Below are positions 22,101-36,353 of a stretch of DNA of 64,000 nucleotides, in pieces. Both the position numbers and the translations under genes were made by a program. Below the pieces are notes generated by a model that did not search any database, was not told the DNA's origin, and saw nothing but the letters and a program-made list of their open reading frames with translations. This DNA comes from Aptenodytes patagonicus (Eukaryota > Chordata > Aves > Sphenisciformes > Spheniscidae): NCBI RefSeq assembly GCF_965638725.1, contig NC_134950.1, forward strand, positions 32,860,932 through 32,924,931. The letters are read 5' to 3'. How positions within the stretch are numbered: position 1 is the first letter of the stretch; every line of letters begins with the position of its first letter.

Positions 22101-25100
22101 TTCTCCCTTTTGTCTCTTAAATGAGATTAAGAGCAGTGCAGAAATATTCAAGCCCCACGTCTTGAGTTTGACCAGTGTGCAGCCCTGGCAGAATGCGGTT
22201 CAAGGTCCCTTTGCTAGTGACAGCCATTGCTCCAAATCAGTTTGGAAGCGCTGCAGGAATTGGTGCTGCCCAGCTGGGTATGCTGTGTAGCAGTACGGGC
22301 AAGTAGCAGCCAGACTCCATCTGGAATACGACACTTAAAGCACTACACAGTTGGATGGGTGACTGGTAAAATGCTGGACTGTAAAGGAATAGGTAATGTA
22401 TCTTGTTTGATGCTGCAGAGAAAACAACGCAATTTATTCTGTGTTTTCAAATGAGAGATACCTGGTAATAGTGAACTGCTGCATCAGTGTGCAAGAGCAC
22501 TTTATACCAGCAATCTGTTGGTGTGCCATTAGCACTCCTATGTTAGGTCTTATTTTCTTAAGTTTAGGTGGGCTTACCGAAATTCTGCAGTGGCTGAGAA
22601 ACGTAGATGAATAATATGGGCTTGTCTTTGTTATGGGCTCATCTGCTTGGATAAGCTACGTAACTGTCTCGGTGTCTATTGTTGGTTTTTAAGTACCTCA
22701 TGGGTTCTCTGAAGGGTTTGTGGCAACAAGCACTACTAGTCTAAAGGTGTGATTTGACTGGTTGGGGAAGGGGGATCAGGGGCGTGTTCTCATGACCTGA
22801 GAGATTTCTGGGGCATATATGATTGCATATTTATTGTAGCAGTGCACTTCTGCTGGCTAGGCAGGGTTTTACAGTTTCATGGACATTTCACACAATGTTC
22901 TCAGATAAGCCAAGAGCAAAAATGTTAATAGGATTTCTACACAGCTTGCTACTTGTAGTTGCTTGTGTTGGAGAAATCATACTTTAAGTGTTACGCAATT
23001 ACACTTGTTTGACAGCACCAGTCTAAATCTTCAACTTGGTTAGTCAAGGCCTGAGCAGGGAAGAGAGTATCAACCTGGTGGTTGCCATGATCATGTTGAA
23101 TTCTTAAGCAAAAAGCTTATCTTTCTCATGGATAACTGAGGAGGGAGCCAGACTACAGCAGGAGTGCAGCTTAACCATGCAACCAGTAACTTGTGTGTGG
23201 AAGTTCTGGCCAAAAATGTACATTTTTACAGCTTTGCTGTTTCCAAGAGCATGATGTGACTGCAAGGAGCTGTGAGACCTGAGAAATTAGAAAGGTTTGT
23301 GCTTCTCAGGAGGGACCACTTAAAAGTAACTGGTGTCCCAGGAACTTGTGTGTAGCCACTTCTGTTTGGTAAGAGTGTGTACAATAAGGGCTAGATTCAG
23401 CTGTAAGTTTTCAAATTAACTTCCACATTTTAATATGCATTTATTGGAGGGGCGTAATTCTCTCCCAAGTTGCAATAAGCTTAAAGTTGGATTTGAGGAT
23501 GAAAAGGGTAAGTTAGAAGCCTGGGCTTTTGTTCACTTTTGTAGCTTACTGAAATGGCTCCAGGCTAGTATCAAGTACCTTCAATTGAGTTCTGGTACAT
23601 TGTTTGGATGTTTTAAGCCAGCTGATGCTGTGAGCCTAGAGGAGGGCAAGGTAGCCCAATGGAGGGGATTAAGCGGGGGGGGGGGAAGTAAGGTATCCAA
23701 ACAACCTGGCAAAAGGTGGTCTGCCGGGCTTCTATATGAAGGCTGCCACCGAGCAGTGCATGTATGTGTAACGAGAAGTCTAAATGATGCTTCCATTAAG
23801 TCCCATCAAACCTTCGCCGTGGCAACCTCACTGCAGACATCTGAACACTACCTGCATTTAGAAAAATGGGTGGGATCTCAGGAGTGCGCAGCCAGCTAGC
23901 TGTTTCCTTTGTTAGTGTTAGGGATGTCTGGAGTGGAATTATGTCAAGAGGAGAAGGCTGTTTTGACAAGATGGAGCTTTCCATACTTTGTTGTATTCTG
24001 ATGGTAAACTTAGCAGTGCTTCTAACAGATTTCACTCCAGTTGGTGTTATGTATGCAACCTTTGTGGGACCCCCCCCTGCAGATTACTGTGCTCTGACTA
24101 TTTCTGGGTGACTTGTACGACAATGCTAAAAATTACGATGTCCCGAGCACAGAAGTGACTCTTCCAGTGCCTTTGAAGGGCAAGCTAACATCTCTAGCTG
24201 AACCGACACGTGTTTGGAAGCTTTTGTGCCAGCTTTTGTCCGGACTGAGGAGCTTTGCTAGGAGAACCTGAGAGCAAGCATTAGGGAAAGTTGCTGGAGA
24301 AATAAAGGAAGCTGCGCTGGAGTGGGTGAAGAATAAATTGAGGAGTCGGAGAAGCGAATTCAAAGACTTAACTTCAGCCGAGTTTCCCTCGGCTCTGTTT
24401 AATCGATAGATTAAAGGGTAAGAGGAGGAGAGGCTCCTGCTATAAGGTAGCTTTAGCATAGTGACACTGATAGCTAATTTGTCTACTTCAAGCTTTTCTT
24501 TGTATACAAGCGTGAACTCTTCCTGCTGCAGAGGCATACATTCACTTCCCTCCTGGGGGAAGGGGGGTCAGGGAGAAGTGGATGGCTTTCTAAAACATAT
24601 TTGCCAAGAGCTGCTTCTGTGTTAAAGGTCTGGGATCACGTGTCAGGCCCAAGAACTTGCTTACTTGTTCATCTTGTGAGCAAAATGTAGGTCAGTCCCT
24701 TTTATGCAAATACAGGACTTTTTTTTCCCAGAATCTGGCCCAACTGGACTGGTCAGCTACCTTTCTCCTGCAGACTCCTAAGTGAAATCAAAATAGTCTC
24801 TACTGCTGTAAATGCTCTTACCTTGCTTGTCAGCTGTCATAATACTCCTGTACACTGGGAAGATGTGTGGAAGTGCCAAGTCTCCTATGAAGTCTCTGTC
24901 CATACCTCAGTTTAGAAAGTATGGGAGAAAATTGAACTTTTTTCTGTCATCAGGTAGGTATTTGCAAATCTAATTCACAAGATGAAGGCCTGGCCACAAA
25001 CCTCACCTGGGGCAGGGCACCAGGACTCCTCGTGTTCCCAGTCTCTTCAGGGTTGCAGACCTTGGTGGATCTGGGTGATCAGCCTGTGACTTTCTACAGC

Positions 25101-25109
25101 TGTTGTTTT

Positions 25110-25242
25110 AATCACAGAATGGCTGAGGTGGGAAGGGACCTCTGTAGGTTATTTGGTCCAACCCTGCTGCTCAAGGAGGGCCACCTAGAGCTGGTTGCCC
25201 AGGACCATGTCCAGACGGCTTCTGAATATCTCCAAGGATGGA
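25110..25242 (-). mobile_element. CR1 LINE 3'-end fragment (antisense, old)
   Basis: On + it reads as the reverse complement of a CR1 tail: AATCACAGAATGGCTGAGG, then GGAAGGGACCTCTG, TTGCCCAGGACCATGTCCAG and CTCCAAGGATGG. Only about 130 bp remain, with substitutions and no intact tail repeat. It lies inside the TPD52 first intron. Confidence 0.8.
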
Positions 25243-28200
25243 TTTTGTGAAGTACTTATCCTAAGCCCCATTGCTTGCATCACATTGCTTGCTGCTTGGT
25301 TGCTTATGTACTTCTGTACTCTGTACTTCTGTCCTTGATAGTAAATGGTGCAAATTCTGTGCTACACCAAATCCAGGCACGAACTTGGTAATTACATGAT
25401 AGGAACTAGTATGTACCTCAAGCATTGAAGAGTGTTTGCTGGTATTGTTAAGACTACAGATGGTGGTTTTTCTGGTGATTATCCTTTCAGATATCACAGT
25501 ACATGATTCAGCCTAACGTAATCAGATCTGCTTTGTTCTTAAAACTTCAGCATCGTTTTCATGGTGGGACCTGATATTGTGGAGTGGAAATGGTGGGCTT
25601 TTCTGCAACTGCTTTTCAGAAATGGAAGCTCTGGGGTGCAGTGTTGAAAGAGGGAGATTTGCTTTAAGAGTGCAAAAGAGCAGACTTGTCTTCTGAGGGA
25701 GGCTGGGAGTCGCTCCAATCAAACTCCCTCAAGTAAAGCTTTTAATTAGATTGCAAGGTTACATACTAAAACTTTGTTTAAAACAATCCTGTTATGCACT
25801 ACAGCCTTTTCTTCCTAATCTTTTCCAACTGTCACCTGGCTGCAGCTCAGCACTATTTCTCCAGTGTTTTTGACAGGTTCAATCTCTTACCAGGGATTGG
25901 AGTCTCTAGAGAATGGCAGCATAACTGGGATGAGCGGCTGAAGTCAAATAACTAAATACATTCCTCTAAAATCTACCTGACAGTGTTTTGACTCTGTTAA
26001 TCTTGCTTGGAAATGTTCCTCTGTATTTGCAGAGCTTGGCCTGACTTCTCCAAAGTCAATGCAATGCCTTACCTGATCACTGGTTCTGGGGTGCTGGCTG
26101 CTGCGTCCTTTGGCCTGGACTCTTCCCATAGGTTGGGAACGCTTTTCACCTGTTACTGCTGGAGCTGACAAACATGACTGCTTTGACCACTGTTTGAGAC
26201 ACAAAACTTTGCTATAAGTCAGGGATTTCTGCCTAACGAAAATCTTAAGTGATGGAGCAGATGTCTTCAAAAGGTAGTGGAGACCCTGTGCAAATAGAGA
26301 GACTTCTGTCTGATATGAATGGGTTAAGAGTCTTACTGTGATATCAGCTTGTCTAGCAGCAAAATACGCCGGAGCGTGGATCTACTCCCTCACAAGATCT
26401 CAGGAAATTAGTCTGAGTTTATAATTGGATTGGGAGGAGGAAAGAACAGAACTACTGCCTTTGCTAAGGCATGCATCAGCTGTCTGAAATGCTGTGGGCC
26501 GAGACTTTGGTTTAAGAAAAGAGCAATACTAGCAACCCCGTAATCCTTAATTGTAACACTCAGAAGTGTTTGTGTTGCAGGGTGATAAATCTTGGGAGAA
26601 TACTAATCATTCTAAGAGGGTTTTGTTTGTTGGTGTTTTTTGGTTTTTTTTTGTTTGGGTTTTCTTGATATGAGTAAGTGAAGGCGTCATTTAGTCTTAA
26701 GAAAATGCTGGAGAAGATATTTCTATACAGAGAACCATACTGGACAATGCTGTTGCATCAGGGAGAGTAGTCCAGAGAAAGCATGTGGGAGGAGGCTGAA
26801 GTAATGAGATTAATATGGTGGTGTTGAGTTGGACTCTGCTAGAAGACAGCAAATGCCTAAACCCTTAAGCCACAGTCTGCTGACCATTACTAACAGGGCT
26901 GCAGAAGCCTGTACGCATACTGTTCAGCAACTGCTATAGCTGTGCAGCTCCATTCATGTCATGCACAAATCTCGGGGGCTGAAAGAGGTTATCTGCTCTT
27001 AAAGGGAGGGGAGAGACCACACGTGGAAATAGGAGCACGAATGTATTAATTTAAGGCTTGCTTGTGTTTGGGCTTCTGTCCTATTGCTTCATGGCATCTT
27101 TTTCTCTTAATGCAGTTTTAAGGCCTTGGATCAGGTGCTGAAAGGCTTTACTTGTCTGTAAACTGGTAAGACTTTGAAGATCAAATTGATGCTACAGAAC
27201 CTAGATTGGCTTAAGATGCTTAAGTAGCTTTATAGCTCTTAAAATGGCTTATGCCCTATAAAACTCAGTTGAAGTGGGGAGAGGAGCCTGACTGTTGCTG
27301 CCTGATTGGGATCTACGTGGGAAGGATGGGGGTGGGGGAAGACCTGGCTGGAAGTCTTTACCCCAGCCACAGTTAGTGGAAGGTCTCCAGTCAGTCTTGC
27401 CTGTTAGCAGACTGCAGAAGATGCAAATTCAAACCAGGTATAGGCTGATCAGGCAGTTGAATCTTACCAATCTTGAAATAAGAGATTGGATCTTTTTGCT
27501 ATGCCCCCAAAACAGCAAGTGCCTCTTTCCCCTCTTTGACGACAAACTCTTCCCCTCATCTTCCCCTATCCTCTTTTGCTTGCTGAATTAAGTGCTGGAA
27601 TCATGGTAGGCTTGCCAAAAGTATGGGCTGTGGTGCATAAGTTTGGCATCTCTGTGCTTAAACAGGACACAAACGCAGGACATCCAAGATGGTGAAGGTG
27701 CCTATGTAGCAGCAGAACTCTAATTTGATTAGGCACAGATCCTGTGGATTGGTTATTTAGGTAGCTTTATCCAAAGTATTGTTTGGATCTTGTCCTAGGG
27801 TAGTCTCTGCATTCCTCCAATCCCGAGGCATTAGTTGGTAGCTTTTCCATTTTGAATTTAACTCTGTATGAAACACTACTGAATACATAGCTTAGTTTCT
27901 TCAAAGCCCAGAGATGGTATTCAGTCGTACTTGAGCTGGGTTTGGTTTCTTTAGGGAAAGAGGGCTATAACTTTTGCATGTATAAACAAACTATTGTTCT
28001 GCTAGACCTGAATGTGGGAAAAGCAGCTTCTCTGCAAGACTACCATAACACCTTATCCTTGCTTAGCTACCGACAAGGTAGAAGTGCTTTAATACTATAT
28101 TGCCTTACTTAAATTGCTGCTTGAGCCTTGGGCTAAGGTGGAAGCTGCAGGCCTGGGTAGCAGGTGGTATCTGAAGAAAGAATGATGTCTGAGACTAGGC

Positions 28201-31200
28201 AGGCAAATCTCTGGTTAACAGTGTTCGCTCAAACTTAACAGCTTTTCTAGCTGTGCAGGAAGTTCCCTCCCTTATGATTCATGACGTGCACAATCTGTGC
28301 TGACTGTTAATGCTAAGTAGTTACCTGGGAAAGCTTTAAGCACACTCTAACCTTAACAGAGGAGATTACAACATGATTAATGGTAGGAGTTGTGATGGTA
28401 ATGCTTTGCTGAGGCTTGCCGAGTCTTCCTGAGCCACGTTGACAAGTTCAACTGAATGTCACAGTAATTGGTTCAAGCATCCTTGACAGAAGTTATCTAC
28501 CTTCATGCTAGTGTCTCAAACACCGGCTTCTAAAATGGCATAGATGACTTAAGTACCAACCTCTTAGTTATCCTGAGTTGTTAAGGGCAAATGAGTACTC
28601 ATTCTGGAACAGCAAAATCTTCAGTTTTAATCTCTTGCGTAGTGAGCAAAACCCCACTGCTACTTGTCTCTGGAGCAGGTGCGTCATGTCCTTAGGCTTC
28701 AAGATCTCTTCAGGTACTGGCTTGCAGCTGATACCTGCAGTTACAACCAAGGTACACCTGTAACAATTGAATTTGCTATGCAGGGCAAAGAACAAAGATA
28801 CTCGAGCATGCACAATAACTAGTCTAAGCCACATAACAGAAGTCTAAACTTAAGCTCAGCTCTAAAATGTATGTCTTGTACTGGGAAGGCAGGGTACCTC
28901 TAGCAGGGTGTGGCTCTAGAGCCTCAGTTCCACCTCGAGCCAGCTGCATGTGCTCTGAATTACCGTGAGGAAGAGGAAGGCCATGCAGGGGGATATTTTG
29001 GTCATGAGAGGGCCCTTTAGAAAGGCCTTATAATGAGCCTGTTTTCATAGCGTAGAGAAATCTTGATTCCTGCCATTGCCTAGCTATGTTCAGACTGTCG
29101 GGAGCTGCTAAACTCGTCAAAAAGCTTCACACTGCAGGGCAAAACCTTTTTTTTTTTTTTTTTTTTGGTTCCGTGTGGCTGCTGTCTGTCATCCCCATCC
29201 TGCTTTGTTTTCTTGGGGCCATCACTTTAATTTGGAAAGTCCCTTGGAGAGAAATTCATTCCTCCTCCAAGTGCACCACACCAACAGCTAGCAAGGCCTA
29301 TCTTCTTCAGACTGCCTTTAGGCAGTATAGTGGGAGTGCTGCCTTGCTCGCCCTGAATCTCTGGGTGTGCTAAGGAGCTACTGGGGAAGAAGCGGATAAA
29401 TGGATTGTTGTGGCTGGCAGGGGAGTACTTGTCTTCCCTGAAGCGGATGAGTTAGGGATGACAGGTAGCCCAGAAGTTGTCTTACAGCAGGTTTGGAAGG
29501 ATGGACTGCTGTCCTTTCTCCTTACAGCCGGATTGGCTTGTACTTCAGGGTGAGGACCATCAAACTTCCCTAGGTGATGAGGAAGAAGCTTGTTCAGTGA
29601 CACAGCTTCCTTCATCGCCAGGTAGGATTTGTAGCTGAGAATGAGTGAGGAGTGACGCTCCCATAAACTCCTGCAGGTAAGAGAGCAGGAGGCCAATGTG
29701 TTTAGGCGGCTTGTTTGGGAGCTGCTATAGCAACCCAGCTGTATGGCTGCTATAAGCTAGATTAATCTGACCGAAGAGGGTGGTTTGAAGTAAGGAGTGC
29801 TTGCATGGTCCCTCTCTTGGCAATGATCTTAGGACTGTAATATTTCTAAAAACTAAAGAATTGTCTCGGTTGACTTCTGGACTCATGCTCAGGCTATGCA
29901 TAAGCCAGGGCAAAAGCAGAATTCAGCCTCTCATGTGGAGGGTCAGATTTGTAATTCAGCAAATCTTCCCTGTAAGCCAAAGGTATGCTCTAGCGGTGGG
30001 CAATGTCCTGTACTTGTCTCTCTGACTACATTGAAGATGTGTTGGAGAGTTTGGCCCATACACACTTCTGTCTGTAGCGGTGACAGGTCAGGTCAGCGGT
30101 CTTAGACTGGCAATCCAGATGTCTCTAGGGACATGAAACAACTTTTGCACAATAAAGATGCAGGAAGAGTACGAGATTTGAGTGGATGGTATGGAGTAAA
30201 ACTGAACGCAGGGAGTTTCCTGTATATGAGGAGAATGTAAGTGTTGACTCCAGTAAATGCCCTTGGCCAGGAAATGGGATTCCTGATTGTTAGCAGGGAT
30301 GAACAGATCTTCATAAGGGGTTCTTTTTCCTGTAATAGCTACTTTCAGTTGTCGTAGTTTGCTAGCATTGACTGGTGTTACATTGAAAGATTCTCCAGGG
30401 TTGGGAAAAAGCCCTGGGGGGTAGCCTCACCTTCACCCTCTCTTTCTGTGTCGGGAGAGCGATGGTAGAAAACACCCAGCTCTTCCAGTGTACCACATCT
30501 GGTAACTTGTCATTTTGCCTAATCCAGTTAGTACAACTACTGCCTGAGCCTTTTGTACAGAAGGCAGTCCCTGTCTGCTGAGCTCATTACACGAGGGAAG
30601 GCTGCAAAGCAGAATCGGTAGCTATTCATATTAGTGTGCTTGGTTAATAGAGAGTATATTATTACTGCAGCTGTGTTACAGTTCTCTGCTGCCTCTGGAT
30701 GGTTTAACTAGAATCTGTGCCCAAAGCTTTGACCTTTGTCAGGTGAACTTTGCAGTATTTCTGGCAGATGCCACAGCCAGATGTCAGAAATGCAGAGGGG
30801 CATTATATTTTCTTCTTTTCAGTGGGTTCGGAAAATAGCAGAGACCTGTGTTTCAGGCTCCAGCACTCTCATTGTTATGAACCTGCAGGTAGTCTGCACC
30901 AGAAGCCAATGTGGGTCTGCAGCCTAAAGGAACTGCTCTCTAATTAGCTGGAGGGTCTGTTCCTGTGCCTGCTGACTGCAGTGGAAATGGGAAGTTAAAA
31001 CTTCAGAAGTGGTACGCTTCCTTCTCATATCCCCAGGGAATACATTGCCCAGGCTTGACTTGGGTATGCTGCAAGGCTCCTTCACTTCTACGGCTTTGAG
31101 CAGAGGGTGGTGTAATATCTCTGATCAGCTCTGTCTTAAAACATCACTCTTATGGTGGAGGAAAAGATTAACTTACATTTGATTATGCTCCTCTGTGTGC

Positions 31201-32353
31201 AGGCTGCAGTGAAGAGCCCAGGTGAAGGTGTGGGGTTGGGAGGAAATTGTTGCTCAGCTGTGAAGGTGATCTACACTGCTAGTCAGCTTGTTTTTTCAGT
31301 GAAAGAAGCTGACCTTGGAAGGAAGAAAAAAAAAAATGTAGTGAAGCACTGCAAAACTGGGCTGAGTGCCTCTTTTAGGTAAGAAGCACTTCTGCTTCTC
31401 TGGGCTAAACCTTATAGCCCCAGCATGAAGTCAGATGGCTTATGTAAGTTGATCTTTCTTTATGGTATACGTGTCAAAACATAAGTACATTTCATCAGGA
31501 CAATGCATTCCAGTGTTACCAGTTCCTGGTATAACTGGCTCTCTAAATGACACTGGCTGAAGCACCAAGGACATAGGGCAGTGCACTTCAATAATCGTTT
31601 TTAAAAAAGAAAACAAACCCCAAAACGCCTCATACCCAGATATGTTTAGCCTCATGGGCAAAAATCATAATGCACAATAGCACATTCATTAAAAAAACCT
31701 AGGTGGTGGTTATAGCATAGCCTTCAGAGATGAGTGCTGCTTTCTCCTATACTGAGCTCACACTACAGTGTGATACCTGGGCAGCAGGGACTGTGTTCTG
31801 GCTGCTGGTTATTACAGTGGTGGAAGCAGCTGGAGAAATAGTTATGCACGTAGAATTTTCCATTAATCAGAGGAAAAAGTCCTACACAGATGGTATATAG
31901 GATAGATTACTGCTAGTAATCCTTTTGTGTCCTAGAAGATTAAGGATATCCTGGTGTAGCTGCAGTCAGCTGACCTTTTTTTATTTAAATGATTGAAAAT
32001 TCTTGATGCAATTCTGCAGAGGACCAAGGCTCTTCCAGAAGCCATGAATGGTGCGCTGTGAATGTTTGTTAAAGGAACGGTCTGTTAAGTCCAGCCCTGG
32101 TTATAAATTTACAGGAACTTAACTTCGTGCCATGTAAACAGCAGCAGCTACGAGATGGCTAAGAAATCACTTGCTAGATGGCTCTATCAAATCTAACTGA
32201 GGTGTAAGAGCGCTGAATTTTATGAGGAGGTACAGTGAGTGTCATGTGAAGAAACAGAGGGTTTCTGAATCCTGCTGTCCGGGTTGCCCCAGAAAGTGAA
32301 GATGAATGCTTTGGTGGAAGAAGAGGACGGCTGCACACTCTGAATTTTCTGGC

Positions 32354-32477
32354 ATGGATCTGTATGATGATTACAAATCACCCTTCGATTTCAATGCTGG
32401 AGTGAACAGAAACTATCTTTACCTGTCGCCTAGCATAAACCTTTCTCCACCTGGATCACCTACACTGGCGAAGTCTG
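32354..32477 (+). CDS. TPD52: TPD52 exon 1b (alternative first coding exon), MDLYDDYKSPF
   Basis: It encodes 41 residues from MDLYDDYKSPFDFNAG to SPPGSPTLAKS plus one base, then donor TCTG|GTAACT. It joins exon 2 in the same phase as exon 1a, giving PTLAKS-GLLRSD. It matches the longer mammalian isoform (called PrLZ in humans), whose corresponding exon reads MDLYEDYQSPFDFDAG. An in-frame ATG at 32306 would add 16 residues (MLWWKKRTAAHSEFSG). I prefer 32354 because similarity begins there, although the human isoform also has a few residues before MDLY. A GTTGCCCCAG acceptor ends at 32292, so a non-coding exon may lie upstream. Confidence 0.88.
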
Positions 32478-35400
32478 GTAACTTCCTTCTCTTTCAAAAC
32501 CTCTGCATGGAATGCTTAGTGATTAATATCTGTAAAAAGGAACTTATCAAATTAAGAATCAATAAAATTTGGCTGAAATGCAGGTATAAATGAAGGTAAA
32601 AGTTGACCTGCTGTTAACTGTGGTAGTTTATTAGCTTTGGTGTGTCATTTAGGTAATATCTCACGTACTATGCATTTACCAGCTTTACCTTATTTGTTAT
32701 TTCTTAATTCAGTAGAAAGGCAGTTTGAGGGAAAACAAAGTGAGCAAAAAACCTAGGAACAAAAGGGTAACTTCTGCAAGATTGGAGTAATTGGCCTAGT
32801 TTGATTATTAGCTTTTTTTTGGGGGGGAGGTAGGAATTGCATACTCAGTATGACTTCAGAGCTCTGGATAGTCCATCATCTCTTACCTTAGTACAGAAGG
32901 CTCTTGCCTTAGTACTGAAAATACCACCAATTAATGAAAATGCCCCCTAAAACCTTTACTTTGTTCCACCTAGCATTTAAAATGCTGTAAATCTTACACC
33001 TGCAGATACTAACTGTACTTGTGCTCCCCTGAGGAAGCGGCTGTTGCGTGCTGTGCTGCAGTGGCATCCGTCTAGTGCTTAACCCTACTACTTTCTAGCT
33101 GGTGAACTGTTGTACAGAACACCTGCAGCCGTGCCTCCCAACACATCCTAGTCTGGTTTTATCACCTTTCCTTTCCATTCTGTGCTGCCAGGCGTGATCT
33201 TCCAGAGTAATTAAAAATATAGAAATCTTAGCCCTCCTTCAGGTGTGACAAAGCAAAGTTACAGAGGTGCTCACTTTTTTTTATGGGCTCATTCTTTAAA
33301 ATCTTAAAGAAATGTGCATCCCTTGAGGCACCTCTGTGTGAACTAAAACCCCTCTGTGAACTTGATGAGCTAGAGGCCTCTGGGGAACAGTGGTCAGCTT
33401 TCACTTCTGCAATTACTACATTTCCCACCTTTTCTAAAGGGGGGGGGGGGAGCAGTCCTTTGTATTTGGTGGTGATGCATCACCATAAGCACCAACCTTT
33501 GCTGGGCTTTTTTTCCTTTTTCATTCACTTTGAATGAATATATGATTAGTGTTTGGGAGAAGCCCAAGAACTTTCTCTGCCAAGTTGAAGAAATATGTCT
33601 TGCTTCGGCTTTTTCACTGAGATAAATGGGAAGCACTTAAATTTTATTTTTCTTATATATTGCAAAATAAATATCCTCTGTAGCACTGTACATTACTCAA
33701 ATGTTGGAGTGATCTTATAATCTTGTAACAGCTTGTTCTCCTGAATTCTAACAAGTGCCTTTTTCCTTCAGCTTTGCCAACTGTATAGTGATAGCCAAAA
33801 TGCTCATTCTGAGTGTCTGACACAGAATATGTTTGTCTAAAGATAAAGCTTTGTGAAGGCCAACCTTCCCTCCCTCCCCCAAAGGCTGCTCATCTGAAAT
33901 GACCAGTACTTCCTTAAACTGCTAATGTTTGCTGCTAATCTCTGAATTCAGGCCAGAAAGAGGTAGAAACTTCTGGTCAAAATAGAACACGAACTTGGAT
34001 TGAAACCAACCAAAGCAAACCCCAAACCAGAAAACCTGAGTGTAAATTGAATGACTCTAATGCTTTGCCTACCCCGGCAGAGTAATAGGGATTTAAATGC
34101 CGTTTCCCTGAATGTGATCTGTGGAGTCCTAATCAACTAACTTGTTCATGTCTTTATTTGGTTCATTAAGTAGATCTAATAAACTGCTGGGATAAGAAGT
34201 TAATCTTAGAAATACAGATACCTAAAAACTGATGTTAAAACTAGGTAAGTTTTCCCAATACTAGATAAGTCTTCCCAATTTTTTTCCCCAATAGAATTTT
34301 TACTCTGTTTAAGAGTTTGAGATGTGAAATGCTCAGCTAAGCTCGGTTATAGCAATCGGAGTACTAAACAGCTGAATTTTAAGTCCTTTGCAACTCTAAA
34401 GATGCAAGAGAACTAACAAAAGGTAACAAGTTGGAAGCCAATAACAACAGTTCTGCTGGTGAACAGAGAAGACCACAAGTGAGAAATGCTCTCTTAATAA
34501 CAGATTGAGCTGAAGTATTTCCATCTGTTGGCTGACTGCTATTTCCCTGGTTTCTTGCCTCGCACTCCACAAAAATATCTAAGGTGGGCTGTGCACCTGT
34601 TGTTGCAAAGCTTGCTCAAAGCCAGGATCTTACTGTCTGTCAGCCCTAGTTTATGGGGTATATTTGGGTTGTAGCCACACCATTGTGGAGGTCTGTGGGT
34701 TATCATCTGTGTAGACAACTGCCTCTTGGACAGGCTGCCCAGCACGGCCTTCCCATAGTACAGATGAACCCTCTGTCCTGCAAGTATTGAAGTGAACTGA
34801 GGAATGGGAGCACTGCGAGCAGAGTGGTGAACAGTAACAGGGGATGAGAGGGGAGGTGCCAGAAGAAGGACTGATGGGAAGGTGTTTGCATACTTTAAAT
34901 GGAGCTAACGAAAAAGTAACAAATGGGAGGGGGGCAGAAGGCAAGGAGAGGAAAGGAAGGCATGGTTAGATGTACAGGGTGAGGTATAGACTACTGAGTA
35001 GCAGTGACTTCCTGTCTTCCTAAAAGATCTAGAAATGGGAAGGGAGGAGAGATCATTCCCTTGCTTCTTAGCATTGTGTCTTAAGTTCAATGTAGGCAAC
35101 AAGCAGCACAAACTCCCTTAAAACACTGGTTTTCCAAAGAGAAGGTACATTCCCAAAACAGAAGCTATTGCTGCGGGAGACAATCCAGCACGTTTTCCTA
35201 CTGCTGGATTCACTTGATCTATTTTTGGTGACATAATCCAGATGACTCTTCATAACTAGATTGAAGAGACTTTTGGCTGGATGTGCTAATGCTCTTGGAG
35301 TCAGCGTGGTCTTTGGTACTTGCAAACTTTCTGAAATGGCTTTTGCAACAGCAAGCTCTGTAGTCCCTGAAGGGCCTGCAGACGGAGAACAAGGTCAGGA

Positions 35401-36314
35401 GTCGGAGGCCAATGTACTAAGGGTCATAGAGTGTCAGGGGAAAATGCAGTTTAAATTTAGTTTTCCTTCGGTATTGGCATATGTAATTAATAGGATAAAT
35501 AGCAATTTGATAAAAAGGTATGGTGTTCTTAACCATTTGATGTTAAGAAAAGGAAATACGTTGATGTATAAAACAAAAATTATCTGATTGTAAGACATGA
35601 GCCGTAATCCTTTTTTTTTTTTTTTTTTTGGTGCTGTAGTGCTGTGCTTTGGTTCGGGCATTAGACTCGAACTTTTTTCCTGCCCCAGATTTCTGCCAGA
35701 AAATAGTGTATAGGGAAACCTGTAGGATCTCCATTATGTTTGTGTAGAAGACAGATGCAAATCTCTGGGGAAAACATGGTATAGATTTCATAAATAAATG
35801 CAGAATGGGATTTCAGTTGCTTTCTGTATGCTTCCTTCTCAGTGTACTCTGTGGTAACTTACCATTTACAAATGTTCTGCCCATGTAGCAGTGTGCTTCT
35901 AGAGGACAAGTGTTCTGGACACAAATACAGGCAGAAAACATACTGTTTTGGAAAGAATTTGTGGAATTGAGCTTTACCTGAGTTCAGTAACTTGATTAAG
36001 AACAAGGCCTCTTCTTAGGCTTGACAGCTGCTAGGAGCATGTTTCATAGAATACCTACAACTAGTTACAGACTTGCAGAATCTTTTTTTCCCCTGACTTT
36101 TCAGTTAATTGTGATGTAGCTATTCGACATCAAGCCTCACAACAAAATCATAGTGGTGGTCTCATTGCACATTAATGAGTTTTTGGATTCCCAGACCAAA
36201 TGGTAGTATGGAGTGCCATCAGAAGCTGCTGAAATGAGGATGGAGTTTTATCTAGTTAATTACTATAGTGACTAGTAAGGGAACATTACTTAATGTCCTC
36301 AACTTGACTGAATT

Positions 36315-36353
36315 ATATATATATGTGTATATATACACACATACACACACACT
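36315..36353. repeat. TA/TG/CA dinucleotide microsatellite
   Basis: A short AT run passes into mixed GTATATATACACACA and then CACACACTCTCT. Compound simple repeat inside the intron. Confidence 0.8.

Larger units (their letters stand above)
10308..32353 (+). other. TPD52: TPD52 intron between exon 1a and exon 1b
   Basis: 22 kb of largely unique non-coding sequence. Identifiable items are a C21-A13 homopolymer pair (13148-13181), a CR1 3' fragment (25110-25242), G and T homopolymer runs (for example 23675-23685 and about 29149-29166) and a T/G-rich patch near 26640. Longer open frames such as 14746-15318 and 19135-19548 show no family motif and I take them as chance. Confidence 0.6.

Noticed and set aside
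32293-32477. Exon 1b as an internal cassette exon following exon 1a
   Set aside because: The 185-nt length breaks the frame into exon 2; it works only as an alternative first coding exon or behind a separate non-coding exon.
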